The translations under genes and the position numbers were made by a program. DNA of 64,000 bases from Nectonema munidae (Eukaryota; Nematomorpha; Nectonematoida; Nectonematidae). The stretch's first letter is position 1, and every line of letters begins with the position of its first letter. Location of the stretch: NCBI GenBank assembly GCA_030549495.1, contig JAUIRK010001002.1, positions 248,001-312,000 on the forward strand, given 5' to 3'. Shown here one piece after another: positions 54,240-64,000 of this stretch. Below the pieces are notes generated by a model. It did no database searches. It was not told the DNA's origin and saw only the letters and a list, made by a program, of their open reading frames with translations.

Positions 54240-55087
54240 CATCGAAATTTCCACTCATATTCACTGACGGTTCTTATGATAACGCTTCGTCCAACGCAGC
54301 ATCCTCTTTCGCAGTATTTTTAGACGACATAAGCAAACCATTATACTCTCATTCATTTAGTATATGTGTTTATGCTTCTTCTTTTTCCGCAGAATCCGCC
54401 GCTTTGATATCCGCTTACAGTATTTATCTAGTAATAAAAGGTGTTTTCGCAATTACTCAATTATATATATTTTCTCCGATTCACTGTCACTAATCAAATC
54501 AATAAAGCATAAATCTCTGAACTTTTCAATTGCTGAAATCTTCCATCTCTATTTAGACCTAATTGATTACTTTTCCATCCGATTAATTTGGTGCCCAAGT
54601 CATAGTGGAATTTTCAGTAATGAATTTGTAGATAAGCTTGCTAAATTAGCTCTAAATACACCAGGCAAAACCCATCTCTTATCGACTAAATCCTTGAAAA
54701 ACTATATTCGATCAAAAGTTGAAAAGTTCTGGGTTCAAGAGTGGCAAATGAGCAAAACTTGTAAGTATCCTTTTATCGATTTGATAAGCTTTAAGCATAA
54801 GTTGAAAAAACACAAAGTCATTGCAATTCCACCAGTAGTATTAAGATGGCTTTCTGGTAATTGCAGAAGCAAAAAGTTTCTGCACCTAATAGGTAAATCC
54901 GAATATGCTATATGCCGCTTTTGCAACGACTTTGAAACTACAGAACACCTCTTGTTTCTTTGTTCAACAACTTCTATTTTAACAGAACGATTCAATGTCT
55001 CTCTCATCAAAAATGGCGATTTCCCTTTAACTTCACTACCAGAAATTTGTCATAGACCCCATTTGATAACTCGATTTGCATCATTAC
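54240..55087 (+). pseudogene. LINE ORF2 3' part: RNase H and C-terminal zinc motif
   Basis: IFTDGSYDNASSN (about 54258), FSAESAALISAY (54385) and, after one frame change, YIFSDSLSLIKSI (54464), WCPSHSGIFSNEFVDKLAKL (54589-54648) give the RNase HI order D-E-D with the final N-E-x-V-D. This degrades RNA in the cDNA hybrid and is typical of Jockey/I-group LINEs. A C-terminal CRFCNDFETTEHLLFLC (CX2C-H-C, about 54918-54968) follows. The frame stays open to 55087, where a TTAA-flanked element has inserted. The 5' side is cut by the satellite. This LINE differs from the one at 1-4 kb, which lacks RNase H. Confidence 0.85.
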
Positions 55088-55239
55088 TTAACCCGATTAG
55101 TGTTGGGCAAAATTTGTCCGCTCAAGTGCGGGGGGGGGGCGTAAAGTGCCCCTCCCTATTTTTCTCAGATATTAATAAGTTTTTATAAATATTTTTAATG
55201 TTACATATAAATATCAACTATGCTAAATTATTTATTTAG

Positions 55240-57170
55240 TTAGATTTATTTTGACAGCTCATCTCAAAAAGGAACTTTTTATTTAAATATTTATATAAAG
55301 TTTTTTACGCATGTATACCCGTTTTCAAATATGCTGAATTCAGTGGTGATATTCCTTTTTTTATGAAAATCAATCAAACCTGTCAAAAAATTGATCTAAA
55401 TGTGACAGCTCATCTCAAAAAGGAACTTTTTATCTAAATAAGTATATAAAGTTTTTTACACATGTAACCCATTTTCAAATATCCTGAATTCAGAGGTGAT
55501 ATTCATTTTTTATGAAAATCAATCAAACCTGTCAAAAAATTGATCTAAATGTGACAGCTCATCTCAAAAAGGAACTTTTTATCTAAATAAGTATATAAAG
55601 TTTTTTACACAGTTATACCCATTTTCAAATATGCTGAATTCATTGGTGATATTCATTTTTTATGAAAATCAATCAACCCTGTCAAAAATTGCTCTAAATG
55701 TGACAGCTCATCTCAAAAAGAACTTTTTATCTAAATAAGTATATAAAGTTTTTTACACATGTATACCCATTTTCAAATATGCTAAATTCATTGGTGATAT
55801 TCATTTTTTATGAAAATCAATCAAACCTGTCAAAAAATTGATCTAAATGTGACAGCTCATCTCAAAAAGGAACTTTTTATCTAAATAAGTATATAAAGTT
55901 GTTTACATATGTACACCCATTTTCAAATATGCTGAATTCATTGGTGATATTCATTTTTTATGAAAATCAATCAACCCTGTCAAAAATTGATCTAAATGTG
56001 ACAGCTCATCTTAAAAAGAACTTTTTATCTAAATAAGTATATAAAGTTTTTTACACATGTATACCCATTTTCAAATATGCTGAATTCATTGGTGATATTC
56101 ATTTTTTATAAAAATCAATCAACCCTGTCAAAAAATTGATCTAAATGTGACAGCTCATCTCAAAAAGGATCTTTTTATCTAAATAAGTATATAAAGTTTT
56201 TTACACATGTATTTCAAATATGCTAAATTCAGTGGGGATATTCATTTTTTATGAAAATCAATCAAACCTGTAAAAAAATTGATCTAAATGTGACAGCTCA
56301 TCTCAAAAATGAACTTTTTATCTAAATAAGTATATAAAGTTGTTTACATATGTACACCCATTTTCAAATATGCTGAATTCATTGGTGATATTCATTTTTT
56401 ATGAAAATCAATCAACCCTGTCAAAAATTGATCTAAATGTGACAGCTCATCTTAAAAAGAACTTTTTATCTAAATAAGTATATAAAGTTTTTTACACATG
56501 TATACCCATTTTCAAATATGCTGAATTCATTGGTGATATTCATTTTTTATAAAAATCAATCAACCCTGTCAAAAAATTGATCTAAATGTGACAGCTCATC
56601 TCAAAAAGGATCTTTTTATCTAAATAAGTATATAAAGTTTTTTACACATGTATTTCAAATATGCTAAATTCAGTGGGGATATTCATTTTTTATGAAAATC
56701 AATCAAACCTGTAAAAAAATTGATCTAAATGTGACAGCTCATCTCAAAAATGAACTTTTTATCTAAATAAGTATATAAAGTTTTTTTACACATGCATACC
56801 CATTTTCAAATATGCTGAATTCATTGGTGATATTCATTTTTTATGAAAATCAATCAAACCTGTCAAAAAAATTGATCTAAATGTGACAGCTCATCTCAAA
56901 AAGGAACTTTTTATCTAAATAAGTATATAAAGTTTTTTACACAAGTATACCCATTTTCAATTATGCTGAATTCAGTGGTGATATTCATTTTTTATGAAAA
57001 TCATTCAAACCTGTCAAAAAAGTAATTTACATATGACAGCTTATCTCAAAAAAAAACTTTTTATCTAAATAATTATATAATGTTTTTACACATATACACC
57101 CATTTTCAAGCATGCTGAATTCAGCGGTGATATTCATTTTTTTTTATATATAAATCAATTAAAGTATCAA
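55240..57170. repeat. Tandem array, about 13 units of 146-150 bp
   Basis: Each unit starts 'tgacagctcatctcaaaaag' (55252, 55403, 55552, 55700, 55850 and onward to 57034). A higher-order period of about 443 bp (three units) is shown by 'aaagttgtttacatatgtac' at 55898 and 56339 and by 'cacatgtatttcaaatatgc' near 56205 and 56648. End units are more diverged than inner ones, the pattern left by unequal exchange or replication slippage. Confidence 0.95.
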
Positions 57171-57879
57171 AGCATTGATTTATGAAATCAATAAAACCTT
57201 CCAAAAAATCGATTAAACCTGTAAATCAATGTCAAATATATAAAGATAAAATTAACTTCTACTTGCAGTTTTTCTCTGGTAATTATTTTCAATCTATTTA
57301 ATAAACCAACTTTAGGTGTTTAATTCACTCAAAATATTTCATTTTACAGTAACTTATGTAGCTCGATAGGACCTCCATCTTTTTGGCTACAAATTCGTTA
57401 TCGGCTCGTAGTCTCTACGTCATATTATAATTTACAGTATGTAATTTTGTTATTTATTCTATGATGATCCTTTCTTGGTAGCTCTTTTTTCATTAGAAAT
57501 TTATATTCTTCAATGTATGTTCGAAAATTTTTTTTATAAGGATAAAATTACTTTTTTCCTCTCAGGCCTGAATATTTGTCAACCAATCTCATTTCAAAGG
57601 TTTATTTCTGATGAATTATTCGTGATGTTGATTGTTCAATTACAAAACGTTGTCAACGTTCTTCATCTAAAAAATTATCTCTTTGACACAAAAGGAAAAA
57701 GATGGACAAATTCAATTTAAATTAAAAATATCTTGATAGTGACTAAATTCTGACATATTGGCATCTGTGCCATTTTTGATAAATCTGACCTATTCTAAAT
57801 TTTCAGATTTCCTACCCATCTTAGCTAAATGTTAACTGTAATCCTAGATGATAAGCTATAGATTTAAATATTTTTCATT
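57171..57879. other. Unique spacer between the two arrays
   Basis: Contains an open frame of 81 codons (57475-57720) beginning MVALFSLEIYILQ that I cannot place in any family. AT-rich and probably non-coding. Confidence 0.4.
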
Positions 57880-59330
57880 TGTAAAAGAGGAACTTCTTTT
57901 TCACAGTCAAAATATTTTTGAAGACAGTATCTAGAAGTAAACCGCAAATCTGATTCAAGCTTTCAGATATTTTAAAACCATAAATGCCAAACCTGAGTCC
58001 AAAAATGAAAACCAGCATCTTCCATTTGGCATATAAAAAGATATTTTATTTAAATTTCAAAAATATTTCTGTAGACATTAGACGTAAATCGAAAATTTGT
58101 TTGACACTTTCAGACATTTAAAATCTCTAAATGCAAAAAATGATTTCAGAAATAAAAATTATCATGGTCGAATTGGTATAAAAACATATATTTCATGTAA
58201 AATTAGAGAGAATATTTTGGGATATAGTTTTCAAACATAAACCGCAAATTTGATTGACACTAGCAGTAAAACCTCTAGATGCGAAAACTGTGTTCAGAAA
58301 TGAAATCATCATGATCTATTTGCTATAAAAACAAATTTTAGAACTAAACGCAAATTTAATTGATACTTATATGTATTTTCAAATTCAAACTGCAAAAATT
58401 GAGTCCATAAATGAAACTAGCATGGTTGATTTGGTATAAAAACATATATTTAATTGTAAAATTTGAATGAATGTTTTTGGAGACAATTTTTAAAAGTAAA
58501 CCGCAAATTTGATTAACACTTATAGGTATTTTCACATCCTAAATGTAAAAAATGAGTTCAGAAATGAAAACACCATGATTGATTTGGTATAAAAACATAT
58601 TTCAAGAGAATATTTTTCGAGACAATTTTCAGAAGTAAACCGCAAATTTGATTAATACTTATAGGTATTTTCAAATCCTAAATGTAAAAAATGAGTTCAA
58701 AAATGAAAACAGCATGAACGATTTGGTATAAAAACAAATATTTTTGGAGATAGCTTTTAGAAGTAAACCGCAAATTTTGACTGATATTTTAAAACCTCTA
58801 AATGTGAAAAATGAGTTCAGAAATGAAAATAGCATGGTTGATTTGGTATAAAACATATATTTCATTGTAAAATTTGAATGAATGTTTTTGGAGACAATTT
58901 TTAGAAGTAAACCGTAAATTTTATTGACACTTATAGGTATTTTCACATCCTAAACGTAAAAAATGAGTCCAGAAATAAAACCAGCATGGCCGATTTAGTA
59001 TAACACATATATTTCATTGTAAAATTTGAATGAAAGTTTTTGGAGATAATTTTTAGAAGTAAACCGCAAATTTGATTAACACTTAGGTATTTCCAGATAC
59101 TAAACGTAAAAAATTAGTCCAGAAATGAAACTAGAATGGCCGATTTAGTATAACACATATATTTTATGTAAAATGTGAAGGAATGTTTTGGGAGACAATT
59201 TTCAGAAGTAAACCGCAAATTTGATTAATACTTATAGGTATTTTCACATCCTAAATGTAAAAAATGAGTCCAGAAATGAAAACAGCCTGACCGATTTAGT
59301 ATAAAAACATATATTTTATGTAAAATTTAA
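57880..59330. repeat. Second tandem array, about 10 units of 120-150 bp
   Basis: Units share 'agaagtaaaccgcaaatttg', 'atgagtccagaaatgaaa' and 'ggtataaaaacatatatttc'. Starts are near 57938, 58085, 58240, 58345, 58495, 58633, 58762, 58906, 59059 and 59208. Unit length varies by internal deletions. The same units fill 1-600. Confidence 0.9.
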
Positions 59331-59853
59331 AGGTATATTTTATTAGATATATTTTTGATTAATCTAAATTTTGATTGACATTTTCTAAAAAGTAGCCATG
59401 ATTATTGAAAAAATTAAATATTTAAAGTGTTATGCGTTCCAAACTGTATATAATTATAAATTTTCAGGGTATTATATAATATAGATCCTATGTTATAAGG
59501 TTAAGTACAAATAATGTCAAAATTTTGCTGAAAAATTTTAATTTTTGATTTTGATTGACAGTTTTGGACATGAAGGGTTCATTCAACTACCATAAAAATG
59601 GTTTCAAAAGATGCAGCTAGCGATTTTAGGAAAAGTTTGAAGGGATATGATTAGGCCAATTTTCTAAAATTAATTTTTTAGTGAAGGGGGAAGGACGTTT
59701 TACGCCACCCAGCACTAATAGGGTTAAACACATACACACTCAGATATAGACAAAAAACGATAGTCACTCACGGTTCTTTATCTAATATATAATAAATATA
59801 TTAAAATTTGAAAAGAAAATTTTATTCAAAATAAATAAAAATGTAACTAACAG

Positions 59854-64000
<4,147 letters not shown>

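Larger units (their letters stand above)
55092..59723. mobile_element. Large non-autonomous TTAA-type (piggyBac-like) element carrying two tandem arrays
   Basis: TTAA stands on both sides (55088-55091 and 59724-59727). The left terminus 'cccgattagtgttggg' and the inverse of the right terminus 'cccagcactaataggg' agree at 14 of 16 bases, and both lead into a C/G-rich block ('gtaaagtgcccctcc' and 'gggggaaggacgttttac'). Inside are a 150 bp array (55240-57170), about 700 bp of unique sequence, a second array (57880-59330) and a tail. No transposase, so mobilisation would be in trans. It interrupts the LINE RNase H region. Two further right ends of the family are at 968 and 4764. Confidence 0.85.

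Noticed and set aside
52407-54323. Several 64-70 codon frames with repeats of VILGPVKDHWYR
   Set aside because: They arise because the 36 bp satellite unit is divisible by three. Frames start and stop with array variants and lead nowhere.
57475-57720. 81-codon frame between the two arrays of the TTAA element
   Set aside because: No family resemblance, AT-driven composition, and it lies inside a non-autonomous element.

Overview
This is AT-rich eukaryotic, almost certainly metazoan, DNA. It holds one recognisable host gene, split by spliceosomal introns, in a dense bed of transposon relics and tandem repeats. The relics are animal types: hAT, piggyBac, Mutator-like, Tigger/pogo, several non-LTR retrotransposon lineages, Ty3-like remains, tRNA-derived SINEs and MITEs. 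The only reliable host gene is ribosomal protein uL3 (RPL3) on the minus strand, with eight coding exons between 18503 and 28003. Its exon frames all close and give about 396 residues plus the initiator Met, which must lie on an unplaced upstream exon. I cannot name the species; an invertebrate with a repeat-rich genome fits best.

Layout, 1-18 kb: the right end of a large TTAA-flanked repeat element (1-968); a decayed non-LTR retrotransposon (about 975-4284) carrying a SINE-like insert with target-site duplications (2082-2447); a second right end of the TTAA element (4285-4764); a minus-strand hAT relic; a 3 x 127 bp tandem repeat; a piggyBac relic; and a second hAT relic next to a full-length hAT with terminal inverted repeats (8874-11496). 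Next comes a 4.3 kb piggyBac element (11944-16254) broken open by a hAT MITE, which itself holds another MITE, and by a third MITE. A Ty3-like fossil follows (16560-18060).

18-28 kb is RPL3. The four 3' introns are 49-63 bp, while two inner introns are 3.3 and 4.5 kb and are filled with repeats: one arm of a dispersed inverted repeat pair, SINEs, a hairpin motif that recurs four times, and a LINE fragment. 28-46 kb holds fragments of an RTE-type LINE, a Tigger transposase, a retroelement RT, a deleted and a longer copy of an OTU-protease plus MULE-transposase element, a third piggyBac, more tRNA-SINEs, a MITE with an 8 bp duplication and a near-perfect 229 bp palindrome.

47-64 kb holds a fourth hAT relic, the second arm of the inverted repeat pair joined to a 36 bp satellite (52080-54226), a LINE RNase H domain, and a 4.6 kb TTAA-flanked non-autonomous element (55092-59723) whose body is two tandem arrays. 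A TCA trinucleotide tract of more than 4.1 kb runs off the window end.

Apart from RPL3, no gene looks intact. The window is best read as an archive of nested transposition around one housekeeping gene. The most distinctive items are the array-bearing TTAA element, the OTU/MULE pair, the SINE-like family with perfect target duplications, the 36 bp satellite with higher-order structure, and the very long TCA tract.
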